A DNA stretch of 53,321 nucleotides. Source: Bacteroidota bacterium. GTDB taxonomy: Bacteria > Bacteroidota > Rhodothermia > Rhodothermales > UBA10348. The DNA lies in NCBI GenBank assembly GCA_022571255.1, contig JACZYD010000005.1:1-53321 (forward strand). The letters are read 5' to 3'. Position 1 is the first letter of the stretch. Each line of letters opens with the position of its first letter. Positions 8,964 to 17,667 of the stretch are shown one piece after another. The position numbers and the translations under genes were made by a program. The notes beneath the pieces are model-generated. The model was given only the letters and a program-made list of their open reading frames with translations, searched no databases and was not told where the DNA came from.

Positions 8964-9068
8964 TTCGATTTGGTGGCTTTCTTCGAATTGGTGGGCTCCT
9001 TCGATTTGATGGGTTCCTTCGAATTGGTGGGCCCTTCGTCTTGATGGGTTTCTTCGTCTTGATGTTCG
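8964..9068. repeat. 18-nt tandem repeat, six units, at the 3' end of thiD
   Basis: Units start at 8964, 8982, 9000, 9018, 9035 and 9053, with consensus TTCGA(T/A)TTG(G/A)TGGGYTYC; the fourth is 17 nt and the last is truncated. Two alternating sub-types (TTCGATTTG and TTCGAATTG) suggest duplication of a 36-nt pair. On the minus strand they can be read as HQFEGT/HQIEGA hexapeptides, but they lie just past the thiD stop (9071-9073) and in a different frame. The rest of the gap 8854-9070 shows nothing else. Confidence 0.85.
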
Positions 9069-9070
9069 TT

Positions 9071-9892
9071 CTATCCGAATGGAAATTCTTGGCGACCCCG
9101 GAGAAAATAAAAATGATCGGTGGGACCGTGCCCGCTGCCTATCGGCAGACCAGCCCTGATGGCTTCTGTCACATAGCGCTTCGAGCGAAGCGCTGCGTCC
9201 CTCAGCGAGTGTCCCTTTGCCAGATTGGCGGTGAGCGCCGAAGCAAATGTACATCCAGTTCCATGCGTATGCCGTGTATCGATTCGCTCGGAGCGCAGAA
9301 TCAGAAAATCATCCCCGTCATAGAGCACATCAATCGCGTCTTGCTCCATGTCAAAGTGCCCTCCTTTTATCACAACCGCTGCGGGTCCCATCTCGTGAAT
9401 CAGAACGGCTGCTTCGTGAGCGTCTGTTTCATCTCTAATCTCCATTCCAGCGAGTAGCGCAGCCTCATGCGAGTTGGGGGTCAGAACGACGGCGAGAGGC
9501 AAGATCCTTTCGCGCAGGGCATCCATGGCATCTTCCTTCAGCAACCTGTACCCACTTTTCGAAATCATCACCGGATCCACAACGACCGGACCCACGTCGT
9601 TATGCTCCAAGCGATTGGCAACGGCTTCGATGATCTCAATAGACGATAACATGCCCGTCTTGGTCGCTGAAATCTGCATATCAGAAACCACAGCATCGAA
9701 CTGCGACTCGATCAGAGAAACTGGAAGATCCATGGCTGCAGTCACAGCAGTCGTATTCTGTGCGGTTACCGCAGTGATTACGGAAGTCGCGAAAACTCCG
9801 TTGGCTTGCATAGCCTTGATATCCGCTTGGATTCCAGCCCCTCCTCCAGAATCGCTGCCTGCGATTGTGAGGCAAACCCTGGTGTTGTGCAT
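9071..9892 (-). CDS. thiD: Hydroxymethylpyrimidine (phosphate) kinase ThiD
   Basis: This ribokinase-fold enzyme phosphorylates HMP and HMP-P to HMP-PP in the pyrimidine branch of thiamin synthesis. Seen: [19 protein letters not shown] near the N-terminus, [11 protein letters not shown] in the middle, [13 protein letters not shown], and the anion-hole/catalytic [20 protein letters not shown]. Its length of 273 residues is usual. The start is placed at the ATG 9890-9892, four bases after the tenI stop; an ATG at 9929-9931 would overlap tenI by 35 bases. It is the last gene of the leftward thi operon, and its stop abuts an 18-nt tandem repeat array. Confidence 0.95.
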   Translation of the reverse strand: MHNTRVCLTIAGSDSGGGAGIQADIKAMQANGVFATSVITAVTAQNTTAVTAAMDLPVSLIESQFDAVVSDMQISATKTGMLSSIEIIEAVANRLEHNDVGPVVVDPVMISKSGYRLLKEDAMDALRERILPLAVVLTPNSHEAALLAGMEIRDETDAHEAAVLIHEMGPAAVVIKGGHFDMEQDAIDVLYDGDDFLILRSERIDTRHTHGTGCTFASALTANLAKGHSLRDAALRSKRYVTEAIRAGLPIGSGHGPTDHFYFLRGRQEFPFG

Positions 9893-9896
9893 TTTA

Positions 9897-10589
9897 TTAT
9901 GTGGATTGTCCCCGACCGACCAGGTATTCACGAGGCTGGGTTACGGGATATACGTGTTGGATGGCCGCAAGGTATCGTTCGACCGTTTCCGGAATATGTT
10001 CGGATTCCAGAATTCCGGATAATACCGCCACGCCGTGTGCACCAGTCTTGAGACATTTTGCAGTGTTTTCTGCGGTAACGCCCCCCATTGCAATAACGGC
10101 TATATGTTTTGCGGATTTGACTGCTTCTGCCAGATTCTGGATACCCGTTCCCTTGTGTCCAGGCTTGCTCTTTGTTGGAAATACGGGGCTCCAGAGGAAA
10201 TAATCGACCTCCCCGCTGCAGATTTGTCCGATGGAATGAACGGATATTCCAACGGGCGTGCCGGCGCGTAACACACGGCGAGCTTCCTCTACCGAGGGGC
10301 CTCGCTTGCCCACGTGAACTCCGGCGACCGGACCGTCCTCTGCCGAAAACATCGATGCAATCCGAATTCGCGTGTTGATTGAAATCAACACGTGGCGTGA
10401 AACGGATCTGATCCGGTCAACCAGATCGAAAGCCGCCTCGCTGAATAGTTCTTCTTCGATTTCATGATCCCGAAGCTGGACCCACATGACACCAGATTCA
10501 ACCGATGTGATTATTGCACCGGCAACTTCCGGTCTGGAAAATCGGTTGCCGATCAGAAGCAGCCTGGGTATCGGAAGCGAAGGAATCAT
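9897..10589 (-). CDS. tenI: TenI-like thiazole tautomerase (ThiE/TenI superfamily)
   Basis: A 230-residue (beta/alpha)8 protein. It could be mistaken for thiamin-phosphate synthase ThiE, but the positions that bind Mg2+ in ThiE are not aspartate here: the INDD region reads SINTR and the HIGQxD region reads HVGKRG. Instead it carries SVHS with His118, which fits the catalytic His of TenI, plus DYFLWSPVF and GVAVLSGI as in TenI. TenI aromatises the ThiG thiazole product. Context agrees: it lies between thiG and thiD, as TenI sits in the B. subtilis tenA-tenI-thiOSGF-thiD operon. It starts 13 bases after thiG. The ThiE reading remains possible but less likely. Confidence 0.8.
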   Translation of the reverse strand: MIPSLPIPRLLLIGNRFSRPEVAGAIITSVESGVMWVQLRDHEIEEELFSEAAFDLVDRIRSVSRHVLISINTRIRIASMFSAEDGPVAGVHVGKRGPSVEEARRVLRAGTPVGISVHSIGQICSGEVDYFLWSPVFPTKSKPGHKGTGIQNLAEAVKSAKHIAVIAMGGVTAENTAKCLKTGAHGVAVLSGILESEHIPETVERYLAAIQHVYPVTQPREYLVGRGQST

Positions 10590-10602
10590 AGGTCAGTTCA
10601 CA

Positions 10603-11448
10603 TCAGGAATCCTCAGGATGTGATCGGGCATTGGCTGATACGCGACCGGTCATGGACGACGATGCCCGGGCATAAAATCTCCTCGGAATACGACCGGCTG
10701 TGAATGCAAATCGTCCGGCCTGCACGGCATTACGCATGGCCGCAGCCATTTTCATCGGATGTTTTGCCCGTGAAATTGCCGTATTGACCAGCACGCCATC
10801 GTATCCCAGCTCCATCGCCCTCGTGGCATCACTCGCAGTTCCTATGCCAGCGTCAACGACCAGTGCACACTCCGAAATCTGATCTCGAATCAGCTCCAGA
10901 TTGTAAGGGTTGACGAGCCCCATCCCGCTTCCAATGGGAGATGCCAAAGGCATAACGGCCGCACACCCCATGGCAGCCAGCTTCTTACAGGTAATCGGGT
11001 CGTCATTGGCATAGGCCAGCACCGTAAAGCCAGAGTCGATCAACTGTCTGGCAGCTTTCATGAGTTGTTCCGTATCAGGCAACAACGTTTCGTCGTCACC
11101 AATGACTTCCAGTTTGATCAGATCTGTTTCGAGCGCCTCGCGGGCCAATTCGGCAACCAGCACAGCTTCTTTCGCCGTATAACATCCGGCCGTATTGGGA
11201 AGGATTTGAACCGGTGCAGCCCTTAACATCCCGAGCAGGCTCTCTTCACCACTTTCGTTAAGGTTCACCCGCCGAATGGCCACAGTGACCATCTCCGTAG
11301 CGGATGCTGCAAAGGCCTCCATCATGGTCAGTGGATTCGGAAAACCGCTGGTTCCAAGTAGAAGGCGCGACGTGAGTTTCCGACCGCCCAGATACCAGAA
11401 ATCTCCGTTAACTCCCGGCTCCGGTTGGCTGAATTTTGTTTTTTTCAT
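10603..11448 (-). CDS. thiG: Thiazole synthase ThiG
   Basis: ThiG condenses deoxyxylulose phosphate, dehydroglycine and ThiS-thiocarboxylate to the thiazole. Seen: [13 protein letters not shown], the Schiff-base lysine in [41 protein letters not shown], and the phosphate-binding [19 protein letters not shown] with [11 protein letters not shown]. At 281 residues it has a slightly longer N-terminus (about 15 residues before the GRKL strand) and C-terminus than usual. It lies 17 bases downstream of thiS, so sulfur carrier and synthase are co-expressed. Confidence 0.96.
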   Translation of the reverse strand: MKKTKFSQPEPGVNGDFWYLGGRKLTSRLLLGTSGFPNPLTMMEAFAASATEMVTVAIRRVNLNESGEESLLGMLRAAPVQILPNTAGCYTAKEAVLVAELAREALETDLIKLEVIGDDETLLPDTEQLMKAARQLIDSGFTVLAYANDDPITCKKLAAMGCAAVMPLASPIGSGMGLVNPYNLELIRDQISECALVVDAGIGTASDATRAMELGYDGVLVNTAISRAKHPMKMAAAMRNAVQAGRFAFTAGRIPRRFYARASSSMTGRVSANARSHPEDS

Positions 11449-11465
11449 GTCGGTCGATAGCGGGA

Positions 11466-11675
11466 TTATCCTCCCTGCTGTGCGGTTACAACCTCAACTC
11501 GATCTCCGGTACTCAGAATCATACCGTACCAATCATTTCGGCGAACAATTTTTTCATTGACGGCCACGGCAATTCCTTGCGCCTCATCGGGATCAATCGC
11601 GATGGACGCCAGGAGATCGTTTACAGAACTGCCCTCTGTCAGGCTTCGAGACTCTCCATTTATTGTCAATTTCAT
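11466..11675 (-). CDS. thiS: Sulfur carrier protein ThiS
   Basis: A 69-residue ubiquitin-fold protein ending in the required Gly-Gly ([10 protein letters not shown]), which is adenylated and thiocarboxylated to deliver sulfur to ThiG. The pattern [20 protein letters not shown], then [13 protein letters not shown], is standard for ThiS. It lies between thiO (12-base gap) and thiG. The activating enzyme ThiF is not encoded in this window, so a ThiF or MoeB homologue elsewhere must serve. Confidence 0.95.
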   Translation of the reverse strand: MKLTINGESRSLTEGSSVNDLLASIAIDPDEAQGIAVAVNEKIVRRNDWYGMILSTGDRVEVVTAQQGG

Positions 11676-11687
11676 TAAAAAATCCGA

Positions 11688-12803
11688 TTACGCAAAACGT
11701 TGCGGTCTGAAATCCGAAAACCATTCGGACTCGACCGACTCGCAGATTTCCAGAGCGATCTCCTCGGCTGAAAGCGCCGAATGCAGAATACCGTGCCGAA
11801 AATGTCCCGTAGCAAAATACACACCGGGCACATCCGAAAAACCCATGATGGGATGGTTGTCACGACTGCCCGGACGCAGTCCCACAAAGATCTCCGTCAG
11901 GGATAGATCATAAATGCCCGGCACGATTTCCCAGCCTCCCTCCAGAATCTTGTATATTCCTCCGGCCGTCACGCGCGTGTCGTAGCCCATTTCCTCGCTC
12001 GTTGCCCCGACCATTATCCGCCCATCAAGATGAGGAACCAGGTAGGCATTCGGTCCGCGAACGACGTACTTCAGGTCGAAAGGATTTACTTTTTGCAGTT
12101 CGATGATTTGCCCTTTTACCGGTCGAACAGGAGGTTTTTTCCCGTTTTCCAGGCCCTTGATCTGATTTGACCATGCACCCGCCGCGATAACCACCACATC
12201 CGCATCGAAATCTGATCCATCATCCATGACAATTCGAGGTCGGTGCTCATCGGGCCCCACATCGGTCACCAGACTGTTTTCAAACAGTTCGCCGCCGGCT
12301 CTTTGAAACGCGGTCACCAACGCTTCAAGAACGGCTCGATTGTCGACAGCGTGATCGTCCGAGGCCAAAACCGCCCCTGTAATTCCCGGCGCCAGAAATG
12401 GCTCTAAATCCCTTGCTTCCTCGCCGCTCAACCATGAAACGTCAACTCCTTCACCAAGTTGAAAATCAAACATTCGTCGCAGCGCCTCTTCGTGATCTCT
12501 ATCATTGGCCACAACGAGAGTCCCCTGGTCCTGATACCCTACACTCACGCCGCTGTCCTCCTCGAGAAGGTGAGCAAAAGCGGGCCATCGACCGAGGCTT
12601 TCTCTGGAAACCCGATACAGTTTTTTTTCTTCGAATCCAAGCTCGGCGTCGGCGGTCAACATTCCAGCGGCCGCGAATGAAGCACCCCGGCCCATAGAAC
12701 CTCTCTCAAAAATACGCACGGAGATTCCGCGTCGCGCAAGTTGCCATCCTGCCGCCAAGCCGATGATTCCTCCACCGATGATATTTACGCTGTTTACCGA
12801 CAT
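11688..12803 (-). CDS. thiO: Glycine oxidase ThiO
   Basis: An FAD enzyme of the DAO family that oxidises glycine to dehydroglycine (iminoacetate) for ThiG. Seen: the dinucleotide fold VNIIGGGIIGLAAGWQLARRG, the ThiO signature GRGASFAAAGML, VVIAAGAWSNQI, VRPVKGQI, and the C-terminal GLRPGSRDNHPIMG with ATGHFRHGI. It has 371 residues from the ATG at 12801-12803; an upstream ATG at 12873-12875 would add 24 unlikely residues and overlap the divergent gene. It is the first gene of the operon. The 59 bp to the divergent flavoenzyme must hold both promoters. No TPP riboswitch (THI box) could be recognised there. Confidence 0.95.
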   Translation of the reverse strand: MSVNSVNIIGGGIIGLAAGWQLARRGISVRIFERGSMGRGASFAAAGMLTADAELGFEEKKLYRVSRESLGRWPAFAHLLEEDSGVSVGYQDQGTLVVANDRDHEEALRRMFDFQLGEGVDVSWLSGEEARDLEPFLAPGITGAVLASDDHAVDNRAVLEALVTAFQRAGGELFENSLVTDVGPDEHRPRIVMDDGSDFDADVVVIAAGAWSNQIKGLENGKKPPVRPVKGQIIELQKVNPFDLKYVVRGPNAYLVPHLDGRIMVGATSEEMGYDTRVTAGGIYKILEGGWEIVPGIYDLSLTEIFVGLRPGSRDNHPIMGFSDVPGVYFATGHFRHGILHSALSAEEIALEICESVESEWFSDFRPQRFA

Positions 12804-12862
12804 GATAACTTGTAACGTACTGACCGCAGTGTTTATCATTTCGGGTTCTTGGGCATAGAAAA

Positions 12863-14218
12863 ATGAATCTTTCATTCGATACGGTCATCGTAGGATCCGG
12901 AGTGGGCGGAGCCGCCGTTGCTGCTGCTTTATGCAGCGACGGATCATTTACCGACGGAGCGGTTCTCGTCGTGGACGCCGGCGCCGGGCGTGACGAAAGG
13001 GCCGGCCATGACGAAAGGGCCGGGCGTGACGAAAGGGCCGGCCATGACGAAAGGGCCGGGCGTGACGAAAGGGCCGGGCCTGCGGAATCTGAAGACCGCG
13101 AGGGGTCTGCGGGCCGGAACGGGACCTTTGTCGGAACGCGATTCTCCGATGTCTATCCGACTGCTTCTTCCATTGGAAGCGGAATCAGCAGCCCCTTGAT
13201 GTCGCGTCGCGCCCGGCCAGTCTGGCGAATGGAATCGGCCGTTTCGGCTTTGAAACATTTGATGGATATTACCCGCGCAGACGCGCTTTTTTCGAAAAAA
13301 GGCATCCTTAAACTGGCTCTGAGTGAGGAACAGGCCGCGCATTTCAAAGACGCTGCCGGGAAGTGGCCCGTTTACGGTCAATGGATTGACACGATGGATG
13401 CCGGGCGCCGATGGCCTGCAATTCATGCCCCATTCGGGGCCCTGCATGTATCAGAGGGCACGAGTGTCTCGCTTCCGGCGTGGTCCGAACATCTCATTCG
13501 TTATGCCACTTCGCGCGGCGCGCACTGCATGACCGATGCGCGTATGCTCTCGTGGACGGAACGTGGCCCGAAGATCACAGTCAGGATCAGAGTCGGCAGA
13601 GGCAAAAATGGCCGGATAGAGGGCATCGATACATCGAGGCTGATTCTGGCGCTCGGAGCCGATTACCTCCGATTCGCTGAACTCGCAGCACTGAATCTTC
13701 ATCCCATCAAGGGACAGTGGGCGCTTGTCGAGTGCCCGCATTTCGAGGACGACGTAATTCCCGTTTCCGGCGCAGGGTATGTCGTAGAGGAGAAACGTAT
13801 TATCGACGAGAAGCCGTTCGGCGGTCAGAAGCAGTTCAGCGGTCAGAAGCGGTTCGGCGGTCAGAAGCAGACAAAAGACAGCCCCGGCCTCTCGCTCGGC
13901 AGCACTTTCGAACACGCTTATCGGCATCTGCGCACCGACAGGGGTTCCTTATCTGGAATGATTTCCAATGCGGCCCAGATGATTCCGGCTGTCGAACAAT
14001 CCAGAGTCCTGGCCTCCGGCGCTGCCATCCGAGTCACCGTTCCGGGAATCCGCCTGCCCATGGTCGGACCGCTCCGTCGCGATTCGAACGTATGGATTTT
14101 TACCGGGCTGGGCTCAAAGGGCATTCTGATGGCACCGATGCTGGCGCTGGAACTACCGGATTATTTCTCAGATCCAGGTTCCATTCCGAAAGAAATTCGC
14201 GTTACTTATAGGCTGTAA
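12863..14218 (+). CDS. DAO-family FAD-dependent oxidoreductase with minisatellite insertions
   Basis: A 451-residue flavoenzyme related to D-amino-acid/glycine oxidases and the MnmC oxidase domain. Seen: DTVIVGSGVGGAAVAAALC (FAD fold), then VLVVDAGAG with the ribose-binding Asp, SRLILALGAD, HPIKGQWALV, SLGSTFEHAY, and C-terminal GLGSKGILMAPMLA. Right after the ribose-binding strand an 18-nt repeat encodes five copies of GRDERA/GHDERA (residues 42-71). A second 18-nt array encodes three FGGQKQ/FSGQKR copies at about residues 319-336, just before the SLGSTFEH strand. Both keep the frame and fall in surface loops. It is divergent from thiO, so a link to amine or glycine oxidation is possible; the substrate is unknown. 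Confidence 0.85.
   Translation: MNLSFDTVIVGSGVGGAAVAAALCSDGSFTDGAVLVVDAGAGRDERAGHDERAGRDERAGHDERAGRDERAGPAESEDREGSAGRNGTFVGTRFSDVYPTASSIGSGISSPLMSRRARPVWRMESAVSALKHLMDITRADALFSKKGILKLALSEEQAAHFKDAAGKWPVYGQWIDTMDAGRRWPAIHAPFGALHVSEGTSVSLPAWSEHLIRYATSRGAHCMTDARMLSWTERGPKITVRIRVGRGKNGRIEGIDTSRLILALGADYLRFAELAALNLHPIKGQWALVECPHFEDDVIPVSGAGYVVEEKRIIDEKPFGGQKQFSGQKRFGGQKQTKDSPGLSLGSTFEHAYRHLRTDRGSLSGMISNAAQMIPAVEQSRVLASGAAIRVTVPGIRLPMVGPLRRDSNVWIFTGLGSKGILMAPMLALELPDYFSDPGSIPKEIRVTYRL
12986..13075 (+). repeat. 18-nt in-frame tandem repeat, five units
   Basis: The units GGGCGTGACGAAAGGGCC and GGCCATGACGAAAGGGCC alternate (starts 12986, 13004, 13022, 13040, 13058). Apart from the GGGCGT/GGCCAT start, the copies are identical, so the expansion is recent or kept uniform. 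They encode G(R/H)DERA hexapeptides. A degraded sixth start (GGGCCTGCGG) follows. Confidence 0.95.
13817..13870 (+). repeat. 18-nt in-frame tandem repeat, three units
   Basis: The units at 13817-13834, 13835-13852 and 13853-13870 (TTCGGCGGTCAGAAGCAG and variants) encode FGGQKQ, FSGQKR, FGGQKQ in the DAO-family enzyme. Copies 1 and 3 are identical; copy 2 differs at two bases. This is the second array in the same gene. Confidence 0.93.
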
Positions 14219-14232
14219 TTGGTTCAAACAGT

Positions 14233-14322
14233 CTGTATTTTTCGACGCTGTATTTCTTGATGGTGTATCTTTCGATGCTGCATTTATTGACCGTGGATTT
14301 TCAAACGCGACATTTTTTGTCG
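14233..14322. repeat. 15-nt tandem repeat, six degenerate units, intergenic
   Basis: The units begin at 14233, 14248, 14263, 14278, 14293 and 14308 with the loose consensus CTGTATTTTTCGATG. Identity falls toward the 3' end. They fill most of the gap (14219-14356) between the flavoenzyme and the aldolase, upstream of the aldolase ribosome binding site. Confidence 0.7.
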
Positions 14323-14356
14323 GTCATGTCAACGCCCTATTCTGGAGGATTTATTG

Positions 14357-15436
14357 ATGTCCCACCTGAACGCCACTGAAATCGCCGACATCCTCGGAGA
14401 TCAGGCTGCTTTTCTCCTCGAACACACATCCGCGACGATCCCCGCCGGTGACCTTCATCTGCCCGGCCCTGATTTCGTGGACCGAATATTTTCGGACTCG
14501 GATCGTCATCCGCGAGTGCTCCGATCTCTGCAGAGCCTGTTCAATCATGGCCGCCTTTCGGGCACCGGCTATCTGTCCATCTTGCCGGTTGATCAAGGCA
14601 TTGAGCATTCCGGTGGGGCTTCGTTTGCACCGAACCCCCGATATTTCGATCCCGGAAATATTGTCGAACTTGCAATCGAGGGAGGCTGTAATGCGGTCGC
14701 GTCCACGTTCGGAATTCTCGGTATCATTGCCAGAAAATACGCCCACAAGATTCCCTTCATCCTCAAATTCAACCACAACGAGTTACTGACGCATCCGAAT
14801 ACGTACGAGCAGATCAGTTTCGCCCGCATCGAGGATGCCTGGAACATGGGATGCGTGGCCGTCGGTGCGACGATTTATTTTGGATCAGAAGATTCGGGCC
14901 GACAAATCGTCGAGGTCTCAGACGCCTTCAGCGCGGCCCATGAGATGGGTATGGCGACCATTTTGTGGTGCTACATGCGGAACAGCGCCTTCAAGGTGGA
15001 TGGAGTCAATCACGAATCAAGTGCAGATCTGACGGGTCAGGCCAACCACATCGGGGCCACCATTGAAGCCGACATCCTCAAGCAGAAACAGCCCACACAG
15101 AACCGTGGATACCCGGCGCTGAACAAAGGGGATGCCAGTTTCGGCAAATATGACGAGCGAATGTACACCGAGCTCTCCTCGGATCACCCGATTGATTTGA
15201 CAAGATATCAGGTGGCCAACGGGTATATGGGTCGGATCGGACTCATAAATTCCGGAGGAGCATCGGGAGACAACGATTTTCAGCAGGCTGTCGCAACCGC
15301 AGTCATCAATAAACGTGCGGGCGGTATGGGCCTTATTTCGGGGCGCAAGGCATTTCAGAGGCCGCTCAAAGATGGCATTAAACTGCTGAACCAGATTCAG
15401 GATATTTATCTGTGTGACGAAGTCACGATTGCCTGA
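14357..15436 (+). CDS. fbaB: Class I fructose-bisphosphate aldolase (FbaB/DhnA type)
   Basis: A Schiff-base aldolase of the archaeal/DhnA kind that splits fructose-1,6-bisphosphate in glycolysis and gluconeogenesis. Seen: [26 protein letters not shown], the likely Schiff-base lysine region [34 protein letters not shown], and the phosphate-binding [15 protein letters not shown]. Its length of 359 residues matches the E. coli FbaB class. The ATG at 14357 has GGAGG at 14344-14348, eight bases upstream, one of few clear Shine-Dalgarno sites here; a TTG directly before it is less likely. It stands alone, between a repeat-filled gap and the AAA gene. Confidence 0.94.
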   Translation: MSHLNATEIADILGDQAAFLLEHTSATIPAGDLHLPGPDFVDRIFSDSDRHPRVLRSLQSLFNHGRLSGTGYLSILPVDQGIEHSGGASFAPNPRYFDPGNIVELAIEGGCNAVASTFGILGIIARKYAHKIPFILKFNHNELLTHPNTYEQISFARIEDAWNMGCVAVGATIYFGSEDSGRQIVEVSDAFSAAHEMGMATILWCYMRNSAFKVDGVNHESSADLTGQANHIGATIEADILKQKQPTQNRGYPALNKGDASFGKYDERMYTELSSDHPIDLTRYQVANGYMGRIGLINSGGASGDNDFQQAVATAVINKRAGGMGLISGRKAFQRPLKDGIKLLNQIQDIYLCDEVTIA

Positions 15437-15528
15437 ACTCTATTTTGGCCCGGAGCGCAACCCTGAGGGGTCCGGCCACCGTATATTGCCGCTCGTTCAA
15501 TATTTCATGATTCAGACGAGTTGTTCTC

Positions 15529-17655
15529 ATGGCGGAAGACAGCGTCGCCACTGGCGCGAATGATACGGGTACGGACGCGAACGGTCAGGGCACAAAAAAG
15601 CGGGGCTCGAAAAAGCGAACCGTGCGGAACAAGGTCGAGCAGAACCGAGCCGCCCCGGGTACAGCCGCCAAACAAACGACCGCCGACCGAAAAGGCACCG
15701 GGAAAACGACCGCCGACCGAAAAGGCACAGGGAAAACGTCCGCCGACCGAAAAGGCACCGCCAAACAAACGACCGCCGACCGAAAAGGCACCGCCAAACA
15801 AGCGACCGCCAACCGAAAAGGCACCGGGAGTTCGGGTGATTCCTCCGAAGGCGTGGTATCATCAACAAAGCTGGCTACCGTGACACTTACTGTGCCTTCA
15901 CCCGAAACACCGACCCTTCTGGAACAATACACCTCCCATTATCCGAAATGGGTACAGGAATTTGCACGGAAATATTTCACAAAAACGCTCTCCCAGTTTT
16001 TGCTCTACGGAAATGTGCGTGATCTGGTGCCAACGCTCGACGAGCACGGTAAGAAAACCTACGTCTCTTTGCGTGACTTCATGACATATGATCTGTTCGC
16101 ATCGAGGGACATCATCATTTTTTATGATCGGTCAAGCGGAATTCATTTCGCGGACAAAGAATCGCAAAGAGACTTCAACCGCGCGCTCTCCGGATACGAC
16201 ACCATATTCGGTACCGACTACGCTAAAAAACTACCGAAAGACCCCGTTCGCGTACTTTCTGTGCTCGAGAACTATTTCCGGACCCGGCTGGCAGATGGCA
16301 AACGCATCGCATGTGTGATCGACTATGCCGAAACGGTTATTCCTATGGCCGAGGCGTCGCACTACTCTTCAGAGGACCGTAACTCGCTCGTATTCCTGCA
16401 GAAATGGGCCCATGACCCTCTCTTTTTGTCCAGTGATTTTACCATCACCCTCATTGCGGAGAATCTTACAGAACTGAATCAGCAGCTTGTTCAGAGCGCA
16501 TACACAGCAGAAATCAAAATCCCTATTCCCGATGGGGAGTCGCGAAAAAAGTATGTCGACTATTATCTGGAGGGGCGGGAAGATCAGTTCGACCGACACT
16601 CGGAGGTCAAACCGGCTCGACTCGCATCAAATACGGCAGGACTCGGGTATATCCAGCTTCAGAGTATTCTTGCCGACGTACTCGAAAACCGTCGTAAGTT
16701 GACGTACGAAGTGCTTTCATCGATGAAAAAAGAGTTCATCGAAGCGGAAGCACACGGCATGCTTGAATTTGTGGAAACCGACTGGAATCTGGATATGGTT
16801 GCCGGCCACGCGGAGGCCAAAGCGCATCTGCGTGATGCTGCTCGAACACTGAGGACGGGCAATCCTGATGTAATGCCCATGGGATATCTGGTCAGTGGCC
16901 CGGTGGGATGTGGAAAGACGTTCCTCATCCGCTGTTTTTCGGGCGATATCGGAATACCCATGGTAACTCTTAAAAATTTTCGTTCTCAGTGGCAGGGCCA
17001 GACGGAAGCGAATCTGGAGAAAATCCTGTCATTGCTCGAAGCCATGACCCCGGTCGCAGTCATGATCGACGAAGCAGACGCGGCGCTGGGCAGTCGTGAC
17101 TCCGGCGGCGATTCCGGGGTTTCACAAAGGGTCTTCGGGCAGATTGCCCAGTTCATGAGCAATCCCGCTCATCGTGGCCGGGTAATTTTTTTCCTGGTTA
17201 CGGCCAGGCCCGATTTCATGCCGGTTGACCTCAAGCGGCAGGGTCGAGCGGAAGAGCACATCGCCCTTTTTTATCCGTCCACGCCTGAACAGAGAGAGGA
17301 ACTGCTGCGAGTAATGCTGAAACGAACCAACGTGCAGATTGAATTCTCCGACGTGCCCGAGTCACTCATGAATGGTGAAAGGACTTTCAGCGGCGCCGAT
17401 ATGGAAGCATTGTTGACCCGGGCCAAGTTTCGAGCTGCTGCAGAGGGAGGAAATAAGGGAAAAGTAACTGCGCGTATCCTGCAAGAAGTTGTTGACGACT
17501 TTATTCCTCCCACATACCCGTTGGAAATTGAATTGCAGACGCTGGTCGCCGTTCTTGAGTGTACCAGTCGGCAGCTTTTACCGGAGCAGTACAGGGAAAT
17601 GGACCGAGAAACGATCGTTCGGCGCGTCGAGGAATTGAAACAGCTTGTCGCGTGA
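15529..17655 (+). CDS. Double-module AAA ATPase with repeat-rich N-terminus
   Basis: 708 residues. Residues 1-110 are a basic low-complexity tail with tandem copies of TTADRKGTGK-type decapeptides. Residues about 140-380 resemble an AAA module that lost Walker A (YGNVRDLV, then ACVIDYAETVIPM as a Walker-B-like strand). Residues about 430-640 are a complete classical AAA module: Walker A SGPVGCGKT, Walker B VAVMIDEADAALG, and sensor-like FFLVTARPDFMP with a following QGRAEEHI arginine. The C-terminal helical part ends ETIVRRVEELKQL. Such paired active/inactive modules occur in Ycf46-like and other uncharacterised bacterial AAA proteins; the substrate is unknown. It converges with the small antitoxin gene 12 bases away. 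Confidence 0.85.
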   Translation: MAEDSVATGANDTGTDANGQGTKKRGSKKRTVRNKVEQNRAAPGTAAKQTTADRKGTGKTTADRKGTGKTSADRKGTAKQTTADRKGTAKQATANRKGTGSSGDSSEGVVSSTKLATVTLTVPSPETPTLLEQYTSHYPKWVQEFARKYFTKTLSQFLLYGNVRDLVPTLDEHGKKTYVSLRDFMTYDLFASRDIIIFYDRSSGIHFADKESQRDFNRALSGYDTIFGTDYAKKLPKDPVRVLSVLENYFRTRLADGKRIACVIDYAETVIPMAEASHYSSEDRNSLVFLQKWAHDPLFLSSDFTITLIAENLTELNQQLVQSAYTAEIKIPIPDGESRKKYVDYYLEGREDQFDRHSEVKPARLASNTAGLGYIQLQSILADVLENRRKLTYEVLSSMKKEFIEAEAHGMLEFVETDWNLDMVAGHAEAKAHLRDAARTLRTGNPDVMPMGYLVSGPVGCGKTFLIRCFSGDIGIPMVTLKNFRSQWQGQTEANLEKILSLLEAMTPVAVMIDEADAALGSRDSGGDSGVSQRVFGQIAQFMSNPAHRGRVIFFLVTARPDFMPVDLKRQGRAEEHIALFYPSTPEQREELLRVMLKRTNVQIEFSDVPESLMNGERTFSGADMEALLTRAKFRAAAEGGNKGKVTARILQEVVDDFIPPTYPLEIELQTLVAVLECTSRQLLPEQYREMDRETIVRRVEELKQLVA
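15676..15828 (+). repeat. 30/33-nt in-frame tandem repeat, five units
   Basis: Unit starts are 15676, 15706 (30 nt each), 15736, 15769 (33 nt each) and 15802 (27 nt, partial). They encode TTADRKGTGK twice, then T(S/T)ADRKGTAKQ twice, then ATANRKGTG, residues 50-100 of the AAA protein. The extra codon in units 3 and 4 is a Gln. The frame is kept throughout, and the Lys/Arg-rich product is probably disordered. Confidence 0.95.
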
Positions 17656-17667
17656 AAGAGTTATCTC

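Noticed and set aside
8943-9254. Leftward frame with HQFEGT repeats as a protein
   Set aside because: Most of it is a shadow of thiD in another frame; only the repeat array gives it a protein-like look.
9897-10589. Calling the gene thiE
   Set aside because: The magnesium-binding Asp positions are substituted and the TenI SVHS His is present; ThiE is kept only as an alternative.
12804-12862. TPP riboswitch before the thi operon
   Set aside because: The 59-base divergent gap is too short and has no THI-box core (CUGAGA with the ACCUGA segment) on the minus strand.
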